A stretch of 9,176 bases of DNA from Hyphomicrobiales bacterium (GTDB lineage: Bacteria; Pseudomonadota; Alphaproteobacteria; Rhizobiales; Aestuariivirgaceae): the NCBI GenBank assembly GCA_012032065.1, contig JAAURV010000102.1, forward strand, positions 1-9,176, read 5' to 3'. Under the pieces are notes generated by a model, which was given only the letters and a program-made list of their open reading frames with translations, was not told the DNA's origin and ran no database searches. How positions within the stretch are numbered: the first letter of the stretch is position 1; every line of letters begins with the position of its first letter. Positions 1 to 6,772 of this stretch are shown here, one piece after another. The position numbers were made by a program, and so were the translations under genes.

Positions 1-448
1 GCACGATCGCGCGCGCCAGCGCCGCGCGCTGCCGCTGCCCGCCGGAAAGTGCCCTGGGTTTCCGTTCGAGAAGTTCGCCCAGTTCCACCATGTCGGCGGC
101 CTTCCGCACCAGGCCATCGTGCTCGCCCTTGGGTATTCCGCGCATCCGAAGGGGAAAGCGGATGTTGTCGTAAATCGACATGTTGGGATAGAGCGCGTAG
201 CTCTGGAACACCATGGCGACGTCGCGGTCGCGCGCGTCGAGGTCGGTGATCACTTCCCCGTCGATCAGAATGTCGCCGCCGGTAGGTTCCTCGAGGCCTG
301 CGATCATCCGCATGGTCGTGGTCTTGCCGCAGCCCGAGGGTCCCAGGAACACCATGAACTCTTTGTCCCGTATGGTGAGATCGACGGCATCGACGCCTTT
401 GAACTCACCCCAGGCTTTGGAGATCTTCTGTAGCTCTATCTCCGCCAT
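1..448 (-). CDS. Sugar ABC transporter ATP-binding protein (MalK/UgpC type), N-terminal part
   Basis: The reverse strand reads from an ATG at 448-446 to the window edge without a stop, giving the first 149 residues of an ABC ATPase. Walker A is GPSGCGKTT at residues 36-44. The Q-loop lies in VFQSYALYPNMS with Gln82, and the ABC signature LSGGQRQR starts at residue 134. The order, the spacing and the YALYPNMS wording are typical of the MalK/UgpC/MsmK group that powers carbohydrate importers at the inner membrane. The Walker B, H-loop and C-terminal regulatory domain lie beyond the window. A purine-rich Shine-Dalgarno (GAAAGGG, 462-456) sits 7 nt before the start. The gene is divergent from the dehydrogenase operon and shares the short region 449-542 with it. 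It may energise the permeases at 8029-9176, but that pairing is inference. Confidence 0.93.
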   Translation of the reverse strand, partial: MAEIELQKISKAWGEFKGVDAVDLTIRDKEFMVFLGPSGCGKTTTMRMIAGLEEPTGGDILIDGEVITDLDARDRDVAMVFQSYALYPNMSIYDNIRFPLRMRGIPKGEHDGLVRKAADMVELGELLERKPRALSGGQRQRAALARAIV

Positions 449-484
449 TCCCCTGCCCTTTCACCAATCGAGAAATATTACATA

Positions 485-512
485 TTGACACCGGGAACAA
501 GAAAAGTATCAA
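485..512 (+). promoter_or_regulatory. Candidate sigma-70-type promoter for the dehydrogenase operon
   Basis: A perfect TTGACA (485-490) is followed after 16 nt by TATCAA (507-512), a 4 of 6 match to the -10 consensus, about 30 nt before the ATG at 543. It lies in the only AT-rich stretch of the 94-nt divergent region. The Shine-Dalgarno of the downstream gene is weak (AAAGAG, about 15 nt from the ATG). The assignment rests on consensus matching only. Confidence 0.35.
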
Positions 513-542
513 ATTGACCGCGAAAGAGCCCGGCCAAACATC

Positions 543-1578
543 ATGACCCAGACTGCCGCGCGGGGCAACGCAGCAACCGCGTCCAATGCCCGACCGTTCT
601 ACCAGCACTTCGGCACGCCGGAACTCCGCGAAGCGCTTCGCCGCATGTATCTCGTGCGCCGCTTCGAAGAGGGCGCCGAGGAATGCTACATGCGCGGCCT
701 CATCCACGGCACAATGCATCTCTCCATCGGCCAGGAAGCCAGTTCCATCGGCATGACCATGGCGCTCCGCCGCAGCGACTACATCACCTCGACCCATCGC
801 GGCCACGGCCACTGCATCGGCAAGGGGGCTGACCCGAAGCTGATGTTCGCCGAATTCTTCGGCAAGGAAGAGGGCTATTGCCGCGGCCGCGGCGGCTCCA
901 TGCACATCGCCGATGTCGAAAGCGGCAATCTCGGCGCCAACGGCATCGTCGGCGGCGGCATTCCGATTGCGGTCGGTGCGGCACTCGCCATCAAGAAGCA
1001 GAAGCGCGACGATGTGGCCATCTGCATCTTCGGCGACGGCGCCACCAACGAAGGTGCCTTCCACGAAGCGCTCAACATGGCGGCGATCTGGAAGCTGCCG
1101 GTGATCTTCGCATGCGAGAACAATCAATATGGCATGTCAGTTTCGACCGAACGCTCCATGGCCGTGGATCGCATTGCGGTGCGCGCGCAAGCCTATGGCA
1201 TGCCGGGCGTCACCGTTGACGGCAACCGCATCGAGGATGTCGCCGAAGCGGCCCTCGAAGCCATCGCCCGCGCGCGCGAAGGCGGCGGCCCGACGCTCAT
1301 CGAGTGCAAGACCTATCGCACCCGCGGCCATTCGCGCAGCGACCGCAACCGCTATCGCAGCAAGGAAGAGATAGAAGCCTGGAAAGCCCGCCGATCCGAT
1401 CAGCTACTTCGAGGAATCGCTCGCCGAACAAGGCCTGCTGAGCGCAAAGGAGGCGACCGCCATCCGCGAAGCCGCGGAAGCCGAGATCGGATCGGCAATC
1501 GCCTTCGCGCAGGCTGGCACCGATCCTTCCGCCGGCGAAGTAACCCGCGACGTTCACACACCGGTCTTCGCATCATGA
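543..1578 (+). CDS. Thiamine-diphosphate 2-oxo acid (pyruvate/acetoin-type) dehydrogenase E1 component, alpha subunit; carries a one-base frameshift near its end
   Basis: This is the alpha subunit of a heterotetrameric E1, which uses thiamine diphosphate to decarboxylate a 2-oxo acid (or cleave acetoin) and pass the acyl group to lipoyl-E2. The ThDP/Mg motif is GDG at residues 164-166, then 26 residues, then NN at 193-194, exactly the family spacing. The stretch around GGSMHIAD and LGANGIVGGG resembles acetoin-dehydrogenase-type alpha subunits as much as classical PdhA. The start frame is good up to Arg283 (codon 1389-1391). One surplus base at 1389-1392 then shifts the frame. From 1393 the +1 frame gives the expected E1-alpha tail (DPISYFEESLAEQG and on) to a TGA at 1576-1578. 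Corrected length is 344 residues, normal for the family. The corrected stop overlaps the E1-beta ATG as ATGA, a classic coupled junction. Substrate unresolved (pdhA-like or acoA-like). Confidence 0.85.
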
Positions 1579-2573
1579 ACGCCCCAGTCCGCGAGTTGTC
1601 CTTCGCTCAAGCTGTGCAGGAAGCTCTCGCCCAAGCCATGGAGGCCGATGAGCGTGTCTTCCTCATGGGCGAAGATATCGGCGTCTATGGCGGCGCGTTT
1701 CAGGTGACCGGCGATCTCGTCCACCGCTTCGGCGAGGACCGCGTGATGGACACGCCCATCTCCGAACTGGGGGCCGCCGGTGTGGCCGTGGGCGCAGCCA
1801 TGGCGGGCTGCCGGCCTGTGCTGGAATTCCAGTTCTCGGACTTCGCCACCCTCGCCATGGAGCAGATCGTCAACCAGGCCGCCAAAATGCGCTACATGCT
1901 CGGTGGAAAAACGAGCGTGCCCCTGGTCATGCGATTCCCCTGCGGCTCCGGCACTGGGGCAGCCGCTCAGCACAGCCAATCGCTCGAAGCCTGGCTCGGC
2001 CATGTGCCGGGTCTCAAGGTGGTGCAGGCCTCGACCCCCGAAGACGCCAAGGGCTTGCTGCTCTCCGCCATCGACGATCCCGATCCCGTCATGGTCTTCG
2101 AGCACAAGCTTCTCTACAAAACCAAGGGAAATGTCCCGGAACATGCCTACCGCACGCCTATCGGCAAGGCGGCAGTGCGGCGCGAAGGAACGCACGTCAC
2201 CATCGTCGCCAGCGCCATCATGGTGTCGCGCGCGCTCGAAGCGGCGGACGAACTGGCAGGCGACGGCATCGAGACTGAAGTCATCGATCTCCGCACCATC
2301 CGCCCTCTCGACACGGCCACGATATTCGAGAGCGTCCGCAAGACGCACCGGCTCGCCTGCGTCTATGAAGGCGTGAAAACTTTGGGCATCGGCGCTGAAG
2401 TTTCGGCGGCCGTGGCCGAAAGCGATGCTTTCGACTTCCTGGATGCGCCGATCCTGAGACTGGGCGGGGCGGAATCCCCAATCCCCTACAATCCCGTCCT
2501 CGAAAAGGCCGCTGTCCCGCAAACTCCAGGCATCGCCGCATCGGTCCGCGAACTGGTGCGCGGGAGGATCTGA
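1575..2573 (+). CDS. 2-oxo acid dehydrogenase E1 component, beta subunit (PdhB/AcoB-like)
   Basis: This 332-residue protein has the standard length for the E1-beta transketolase-like subunit that completes the ThDP active site. Visible landmarks are GEDIGVYGGAF (residues 32-42) and DTPISE, whose Glu64 is the expected ThDP-activating glutamate. The conserved QAAKMRYMLGG stretch follows. The C-terminal transketolase domain shows EVIDLRTIRPLD and the family ending around GGAESPIPYNPVLE. The ATG at 1575 is chosen because it overlaps the corrected E1-alpha stop as ATGA and the protein then begins exactly at the family start. No clear Shine-Dalgarno precedes it, consistent with translational coupling. 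The same frame is open upstream only because of the frameshift in E1-alpha. Confidence 0.9.
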   Translation: MNAPVRELSFAQAVQEALAQAMEADERVFLMGEDIGVYGGAFQVTGDLVHRFGEDRVMDTPISELGAAGVAVGAAMAGCRPVLEFQFSDFATLAMEQIVNQAAKMRYMLGGKTSVPLVMRFPCGSGTGAAAQHSQSLEAWLGHVPGLKVVQASTPEDAKGLLLSAIDDPDPVMVFEHKLLYKTKGNVPEHAYRTPIGKAAVRREGTHVTIVASAIMVSRALEAADELAGDGIETEVIDLRTIRPLDTATIFESVRKTHRLACVYEGVKTLGIGAEVSAAVAESDAFDFLDAPILRLGGAESPIPYNPVLEKAAVPQTPGIAASVRELVRGRI

Positions 2574-2576
2574 GCC

Positions 2577-3806
2577 ATGCCGCAAGAAGTGATCCTGCCC
2601 CGTGTCGATATGGACATGGCGGAGGGCAAGATTTCCCGCTGGTTTGTAGACGAAGGCGCGGCTGTGACCGCCGGCCAGCCGCTGTTCGAAATCGAAACCG
2701 ACAAAGCCGCCATGGAAATCGAGGCCCCCGCAACCGGCGTGCTTCGCTTCATACAAGCCAAGGCCGGTGAACGCCGCAGCGTTGGGCTGCCAGTAGCCTA
2801 CATCTTCGCGGAAGGCGAAGCCGCGATAGAGCCGGCGGCCACTCGCGCCAGCCTTCAAAACCCAACGTCAGCTACCTCACCGGCGCTATCCTCGATTCCC
2901 CTGGCCGCCGCCCCATCGGTGAACGGCATCCGTGCAACACCGCTCGCCCGCCGCATCGCCCGCGAGCGCGGCATCGACCTTCATTCGGTCAACGGCTCCG
3001 GTCCGCGCGGCCGCATTGTCTCATCGGACATCCCGCAGGAAACAAGACTTGCGGCGCGAGTTGCTTCGCACAGCGCTCTCGAAACTCCTTACGAAGCAGG
3101 CAGTTTCGAAGCCATCGCGGTAACGCCAATCCGCGCCACCATTGCCCGCCGGCTCACCGAGTCCTGGACCACGATTCCGCACTTCATGCTTCAGGTTCAT
3201 TGCGCGGTGGACCGCCTCGAAGAAGTTCGCGAGCGCCTCAATTCCAAAGCGCCGAAGAGCGCCTCGAAGGAACCACTCTACAAGCTCTCGCTCAACGACT
3301 TCGTGGTGAAAGCCTACGCACTGGCCCTGCAGCGCCTGCCGGATGCCAACGTCACCTGGTCGGGAAGCCATGTTCTCCGCCACAAGACGAGTGACATTGG
3401 TGTCGCCATCGCGGTTCCGGGCGGTCTGTTCACGCCTGTCGTCCGTTCCGCCGAAACAAAATCGTTGTCGCAAATCTCAACCGAAATCCGGTCCTTCGCG
3501 TCACGCGCCAAAGAGGGAAAACTGCTTCCCGCCGACTATCGCGGCGGCACGGGTGCTGTCTCCAATCTCGGCATGTACGGCGTCGAACAGTTCGGCGCGA
3601 TCATCAATCCGCCTCACGCCACCATCCTCGCCGTGGGCGCCGCATCCGAACACGCCGTTCGCGGCGCAACCGGCATTCGAATTCAAAGGAGCGGATGTCC
3701 CTGCACCCTCTCCTGCGATCACCGCGCCGTCGATGGCGCGCTGGGTGCGGAATTGCTCGCCCGCTTCCGCGCCTTCGTGGAAGACCCGGCATTGATGTTG
3801 TTGTGA
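2577..3806 (+). CDS. Dihydrolipoamide acyltransferase (E2) of a 2-oxo acid dehydrogenase complex
   Basis: This is the E2 core protein: its lipoyl arm takes the acyl group from E1 and transfers it to CoA. It has 409 residues, with a single N-terminal lipoyl domain whose ETDKAAMEIEAPATG motif puts the lipoyl-lysine at Lys43. An Ala/Pro-rich linker (about 80-115) follows, then a peripheral-subunit-binding domain (about 118-153, ATPLARRIARERGI to GPRGRIVSSDI). The C-terminal catalytic domain carries DHRAVDG, with His382 and Asp386 as the expected catalytic pair. All domains are intact. The ATG follows the E1-beta stop by 3 nt and has a strong GGAGG at 2563-2567, spacing 9. The binding domain implies an E3 partner, but no E3 gene lies in the window. 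Pyruvate or acetoin specificity cannot be read from the sequence. Confidence 0.93.
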   Translation: MPQEVILPRVDMDMAEGKISRWFVDEGAAVTAGQPLFEIETDKAAMEIEAPATGVLRFIQAKAGERRSVGLPVAYIFAEGEAAIEPAATRASLQNPTSATSPALSSIPLAAAPSVNGIRATPLARRIARERGIDLHSVNGSGPRGRIVSSDIPQETRLAARVASHSALETPYEAGSFEAIAVTPIRATIARRLTESWTTIPHFMLQVHCAVDRLEEVRERLNSKAPKSASKEPLYKLSLNDFVVKAYALALQRLPDANVTWSGSHVLRHKTSDIGVAIAVPGGLFTPVVRSAETKSLSQISTEIRSFASRAKEGKLLPADYRGGTGAVSNLGMYGVEQFGAIINPPHATILAVGAASEHAVRGATGIRIQRSGCPCTLSCDHRAVDGALGAELLARFRAFVEDPALMLL

Positions 3807-3846
3807 TGGCCCTTTAGACTTTCTGCTGCGGGGAGGAACGCTCGGC

Positions 3847-4821
3847 ATGAATGACCCAGGCGACGGCAGGCTCGCCGAACGCGGCAGCGGGCGGATCGCC
3901 CGCAACCGAATGCGCATCGCCTGGATGTATTATGTCGAAGGCCTGACCCAGAGCGAAATTGCCGACCGCCTCGGCATCGGCCGCGTCACCGTCGTCCGCA
4001 ACATCAACGAGGCGCTGCGCCAGCGCGAGGTGAAAATCTGGATCGACGGCAACGTCGCCGAATGCCTCGAGCTCGAGAAGAAACTGCGTGACCGCTTCAA
4101 CCTTCTCGAAGCCATCGTGGTGCCCGAACCCGCCGACCCGCGCCACATCACCAAATCCATCGGCATGGCGGCAGGTATGTTCATCTCCGACAATCTCGCT
4201 CCCGGCGCCACGGTTGGCGTAGGCTGGGGAACCACGCTGCACGAGGCCCTGCAAACCCTCACTGCCCGCGATGTCGACGACCTTAAAGTCATCTCGCTTC
4301 TGGGCGGCATACTTCAGGCCAAGCGCTACAATCCCGCCGAAGTCGCCTGGCAGTTCGCAAGAAGCGTTGGCGCGGAATGTTACATGCTGGCCGCGCCAGC
4401 GCTTGTCGATTCGCCCGCCACTCGCGAGGCGCTCATCGAACGATGCGGCCTTAGAGACGTGTTCCGTCAAGCCGAGAAGATGGACCTTGCCGTCATCAGC
4501 GTCGGCATGTCGTCGCCGTCCTCGACAACCTTCCAAGTGAAGTTTTTCAGCGACGAAGACCGCCTGTCCTTGGAGCGCGCCGGCGCGGTCGGCGATGTCT
4601 TGTTCAATTTCTACGGCCGCGACGGCAAACTCATCGATCATCCTATTAACAGCCGCGTCGTTTCCGTGCCCATCGAAATCATTCGCAGGGTGGCGAGGCG
4701 CGCCATCGTTTCCGGTGGCGCCAACAAGGTCGATGCAATTTTGGGCGCCATTAAACTCATTGGAGCGAATGTCCTGATCACCAACGAAGTCACTGCCCAG
4801 GACCTACTCGACCGCAACTGA
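3847..4821 (+). CDS. SorC/DeoR-family sugar-binding transcriptional regulator
   Basis: This 324-residue protein has an N-terminal helix-turn-helix (about residues 33-54, LTQSEIADRLGIGRVTVVRNI). A long SorC-type sugar-phosphate-binding domain follows, recognisable by VGVGWGTTLHEAL, the SLLGG strand, and a C-terminal GGANKVDAILGAIK helix region. Members usually bind a phosphorylated sugar or polyol that changes DNA binding at their own operon. The kinase 12 nt downstream could make that effector. The start is supported by a strong GGGAGG at 3831-3836 about 10 nt before the ATG, and by the normal family length. It lies 40 nt after the E2 stop, so it is probably cotranscribed, and it may act at the divergent region 449-542 (inference). 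Confidence 0.92.
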   Translation: MNDPGDGRLAERGSGRIARNRMRIAWMYYVEGLTQSEIADRLGIGRVTVVRNINEALRQREVKIWIDGNVAECLELEKKLRDRFNLLEAIVVPEPADPRHITKSIGMAAGMFISDNLAPGATVGVGWGTTLHEALQTLTARDVDDLKVISLLGGILQAKRYNPAEVAWQFARSVGAECYMLAAPALVDSPATREALIERCGLRDVFRQAEKMDLAVISVGMSSPSSTTFQVKFFSDEDRLSLERAGAVGDVLFNFYGRDGKLIDHPINSRVVSVPIEIIRRVARRAIVSGGANKVDAILGAIKLIGANVLITNEVTAQDLLDRN

Positions 4822-4833
4822 ACGGAATCCTGC

Positions 4834-5778
4834 ATGCGCTACGACTACAGCTCGATCGGTTTCATCACCTTCGATTGCCTGTGCTGGCCCTTCACCGAAG
4901 TGCCGCCAGGCGGAGGTTGCAACATCGTGGAAGAATTCACCCTGGCGGTTTCGGGTGCGGCGGGTACCGCGGTCATTGCCGCCGCGAAGATGGGCCTCAA
5001 CTGCCTCGCCGTTGGCGGCGTTGGCGAGGATTTGATGGGCGATTGGGTGCTGAAGCGCCTCTCCGCTTTCGGCGTCGACATTTCGGCAATGCAGCGCAAG
5101 CCCGAATGGCGCACCTCTTCCTCGATCGTTACCACCCGGGCCGATGGCTCGCGCCCGGCGCTTCACATGAACGGGGCTACACGCGATTTCTATGTGGATG
5201 ACGCAATGATGAGCCAGGTCATCGACGCCAGCGTCGTTCATCTCGGCGGCGTCGGCCTGATGAAGGCCATGGACCAGGGCCGCAACCGCGAGCTTGCCAA
5301 ACGCGCCAAGGCTCGCGGGGCCGTCACCACGGTCGATGTCTTCGCCGGCTCGCCCGATGATTTGCCGGCAATCGCCGATGTTCTGCCGTACACGGACTAT
5401 TTCATGCCGTCGATCGAGGAAGCGCAGGCGCTGACCGGCCGCGGCGATGCCGGTGACATGAGCAAGGTTTTCCTCGACATGGGTGTCAACTGCTGCATCT
5501 TCACCCTTGGCGCCGAGGGCGCCTACTACCGCCACCGCGATGGCACGACGTTCCGCATTCCGGCTTTCGACATCGCCGTCAAATGCACCTGTGGCTGCGG
5601 TGACGCCTTCAACGCCGGCTTCGCCGTCGCCACCCGCAAGGGCTTCAACCCGGAAGACACGGTGCGCTTCGCCCAGGCGACATCGGCGCTGAATGCCACC
5701 GGCCTCGGCTCCCAGGCGGGCGTCAAGTCATTCGACCACACGATTGAGTTCATGAACACCACAAAAACCCGCCAATAG
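4834..5778 (+). CDS. PfkB-family (ribokinase-like) carbohydrate kinase with atypical active-site motif
   Basis: This 314-residue ribokinase-fold kinase is predicted to phosphorylate a sugar, polyol or nucleoside with ATP in the cytoplasm. The N-terminal substrate region has SGAAGTAVIAAAKMGL (40-55) and VGGVGEDLMGDWV. Residues around SIEEAQALTG are typical of the family. The C-terminal signature reads KCTCGCGDAFNAGF, with Asp257 as the expected catalytic base. It departs from the usual DTTGAGD: the first Asp is Cys251, the third position is Cys253 and the Ala is Cys255, giving C-x-C-x-C. The substrate-loop Asn common in this family is Thr45. The protein has nine cysteines. Spacing to the upstream regulator is 12 nt with only a weak GGAA Shine-Dalgarno, so it likely shares the operon transcript. 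Substrate unknown. Confidence 0.88.
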   Translation: MRYDYSSIGFITFDCLCWPFTEVPPGGGCNIVEEFTLAVSGAAGTAVIAAAKMGLNCLAVGGVGEDLMGDWVLKRLSAFGVDISAMQRKPEWRTSSSIVTTRADGSRPALHMNGATRDFYVDDAMMSQVIDASVVHLGGVGLMKAMDQGRNRELAKRAKARGAVTTVDVFAGSPDDLPAIADVLPYTDYFMPSIEEAQALTGRGDAGDMSKVFLDMGVNCCIFTLGAEGAYYRHRDGTTFRIPAFDIAVKCTCGCGDAFNAGFAVATRKGFNPEDTVRFAQATSALNATGLGSQAGVKSFDHTIEFMNTTKTRQ

Positions 5779-5780
5779 CT

Positions 5781-5840
5781 CCTCCCCCCTTTCGTGCGAA
5801 GCACGAATGCGGGGGAGGTGCCCAAAGGGCGGAGGGGGGT
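5781..5840. repeat. Hairpin-forming mosaic intergenic repeat, probable operon terminator
   Basis: Starting 2 nt after the kinase stop, CCTCCCCC (5781-5788) pairs with GGGGGAGG (5811-5818). Inside this, TTCGTGC (5791-5797) pairs perfectly with GCACGAA (5801-5807) around a GAA loop. A second small hairpin GCCC-AAA-GGGC (5820-5830) follows, then GGAGGGGGGT (5831-5840), which repeats the G-rich motif. It lacks a T-tract, so it is not a textbook intrinsic terminator. The layout resembles dispersed CCTCCCCC/GGGGGAGG elements common between genes in alphaproteobacteria; this comparison is from memory. It lies between convergent genes and could block readthrough and protect the 3' end of the operon mRNA. 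Confidence 0.65.
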
Positions 5841-5877
5841 CTATCAACGCGTCCGGTCAGACCCTGCTGAGGCGGCG

Positions 5878-5907
5878 TCCTCCGGCGCTTCGCGGCCGCT
5901 GGGAGGA
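5878..5907. terminator. Possible hairpin downstream of the convergent gene
   Basis: TCCTCC (5878-5883) pairs with GGAGGA (5902-5907) around an 18-nt GC-rich loop, just past the stop of the minus-strand gene at 5915. There is no T-tract on either strand. It may serve as a weak bidirectional terminator or be part of the repeat cluster at 5781-5840. Confidence 0.3.
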
Positions 5908-5914
5908 TACACGC

Positions 5915-6694
5915 TCAATACATCAATCTCAGATCATCGAGTTCCCGAGCGAGGCCCGCCTCGTCGCCTGCGGCAATCAAGGCCCCGATCGGCCCAAGCC
6001 GCGGCGCAATCAGCGCCCCCGTCACGCCGAAGAACTCATCTTCGTTGATCTCCACCGGCGGCTTTCCCTCCTCGGCGAACAGCAGCGCCGCGCAGGCTAT
6101 GGCAAATACCGTCACATTCGGATCGCCCTGAAATACCGTGAACGGGGCATGGCGCGCCGTGCCGATGCGCGCGACCGCGCCATTCTCGGTAAGCGCGATC
6201 AATATGCGCGCCAGCACTTGCGTCTCAGGCCCGCTGTTGTCCATGAGCGAGAGCTTGCGCCGCGCCGCGTCGACGCGGTGTTCCAGAATCAGGAACGGCG
6301 GATCGCAATAATGCTCCAGAATGCGGATGGCGGCCCGGAAGAAATAGGAATTGAACAGCGGGTTGTGCACCAGGCTGTTGGTGCGCACCGCGCTTCCGAC
6401 CTGTCGCAGGATTCCCGGCATGAACGGCGAGGGAAGCCTGCGCCAGCTCGGATAGAACAGCTTGATCGAAAGATCGGCGCCAACCGAAAACATCTTGTCC
6501 GTCAACCGCGCCAGTCCGCCCACCACCCGCGATAGGAATGTGGCGTTTGGAGCAGCCGGGCCGAGCGCGCCATCGGCATTGGCAAGATCGCGCGCATAGA
6601 ACTGCGCCGTCCGGAACCCGTCGCGCACCCCCGCCGCGGCGCAAACGGCATGGGCGGCAAGCGTTCCGGCGGTAGGCATTGAAGCTGTGGTCAT
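5915..6694 (-). CDS. Conserved-looking protein of unknown function
   Basis: I do not recognise this 259-residue protein. It is kept because it is the long frame on this strand between real genes, has the GC-rich codon style of its neighbours, and reads as an ordinary soluble protein. It has mixed helices, an Ala-rich N-terminus, and aromatic-rich stretches such as LFYPSWRRLPSPFMPG and NPLFNSYFFRAAIRILEHY. A hydrophobic stretch (TVFAIACAALLFA) is too short and isolated to call a membrane segment with confidence. No signal peptide, nucleotide-binding motif or metal motif is evident. The ATG at 6694-6692 lacks a convincing Shine-Dalgarno; an internal ATG at 6679 is an alternative. It is convergent with the dehydrogenase operon and lies just outside the putative IS-bounded island. 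Confidence 0.65.
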   Translation of the reverse strand: MTTASMPTAGTLAAHAVCAAAGVRDGFRTAQFYARDLANADGALGPAAPNATFLSRVVGGLARLTDKMFSVGADLSIKLFYPSWRRLPSPFMPGILRQVGSAVRTNSLVHNPLFNSYFFRAAIRILEHYCDPPFLILEHRVDAARRKLSLMDNSGPETQVLARILIALTENGAVARIGTARHAPFTVFQGDPNVTVFAIACAALLFAEEGKPPVEINEDEFFGVTGALIAPRLGPIGALIAAGDEAGLARELDDLRLMY

Positions 6695-6744
6695 GTGGTC
6701 ATTTCACACGCAGTTTGCCCGCCCCGTCAAGCAGTACGCGGAGT

Positions 6745-6768
6745 GGGCAGTGTCTCAGTTTGAAATTT
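6745..6768 (+). repeat. Left inverted end of the Fic island
   Basis: GGGCAGTGTCTCAGTTTGAA and the following ATTT read inward on the plus strand. The core TCAGTTTGAAAT matches the minus strand at 7994-7983 exactly. Similar GTGTCTCAGTTTGA ends occur, as I recall, on insertion sequences of rhizobia. It lies just downstream of the Fic stop codon at 6773. Confidence 0.5.
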
Positions 6769-6772
6769 CCGG

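Larger units (their letters stand above)
543..2573 (+). other. As-read continuous frame fusing E1-alpha to E1-beta (676 residues) through a frameshift
   Basis: Taken literally, the sequence has no stop between the E1-alpha start at 543 and the E1-beta stop at 2571-2573, because the frame entered after the surplus base (in CGCC, 1389-1392) is the same frame as E1-beta. Residues 284-344 of this frame are an out-of-frame linker of 61 residues containing about 20 arginines, with no family resemblance. The true E1-alpha tail is plainly readable in the neighbouring frame over the same bases. The fusion is therefore most likely a sequencing or assembly error or a recent indel. A real fused protein or a +1 recoding site cannot be excluded from the sequence alone. 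Confidence 0.7.

Noticed and set aside
405..1127. Minus-strand frame of 240 codons opposite the E1-alpha 5' half
   Set aside because: It also overlaps the ABC ATPase start and the divergent promoter region; composition is that of a shadow frame.
1386..1400. Programmed +1 ribosomal frameshift at the end of E1-alpha
   Set aside because: The slip region CGCC has no rare codon, stop codon or obvious stimulator, and I know of no recoding in this family; error or mutation is simpler. Kept only as an alternative in the finding.
1554..2858. Long minus-strand open frame of 434 codons opposite E1-beta and the start of E2
   Set aside because: It is antisense to two clearly recognised genes, His/Arg/Ala/Gly-rich in the way of GC-rich shadow frames, and has no family-like motif.
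3814..4641. Minus-strand frame of 275 codons opposite the SorC regulator
   Set aside because: The plus strand carries an intact SorC regulator with helix-turn-helix and effector-domain landmarks; the antisense frame shows none.
5781..5840. CRISPR-like repeat array
   Set aside because: The repeats are G-rich stem sequences without regular spacing or spacers, and no cas gene is present.
5807..6535. Plus-strand frame of 242 codons starting inside the hairpin repeat
   Set aside because: It starts within repeat sequence, is very Arg/His-rich, and lies opposite the better-composed minus-strand gene; the minus-strand frame is preferred though its function is unknown.
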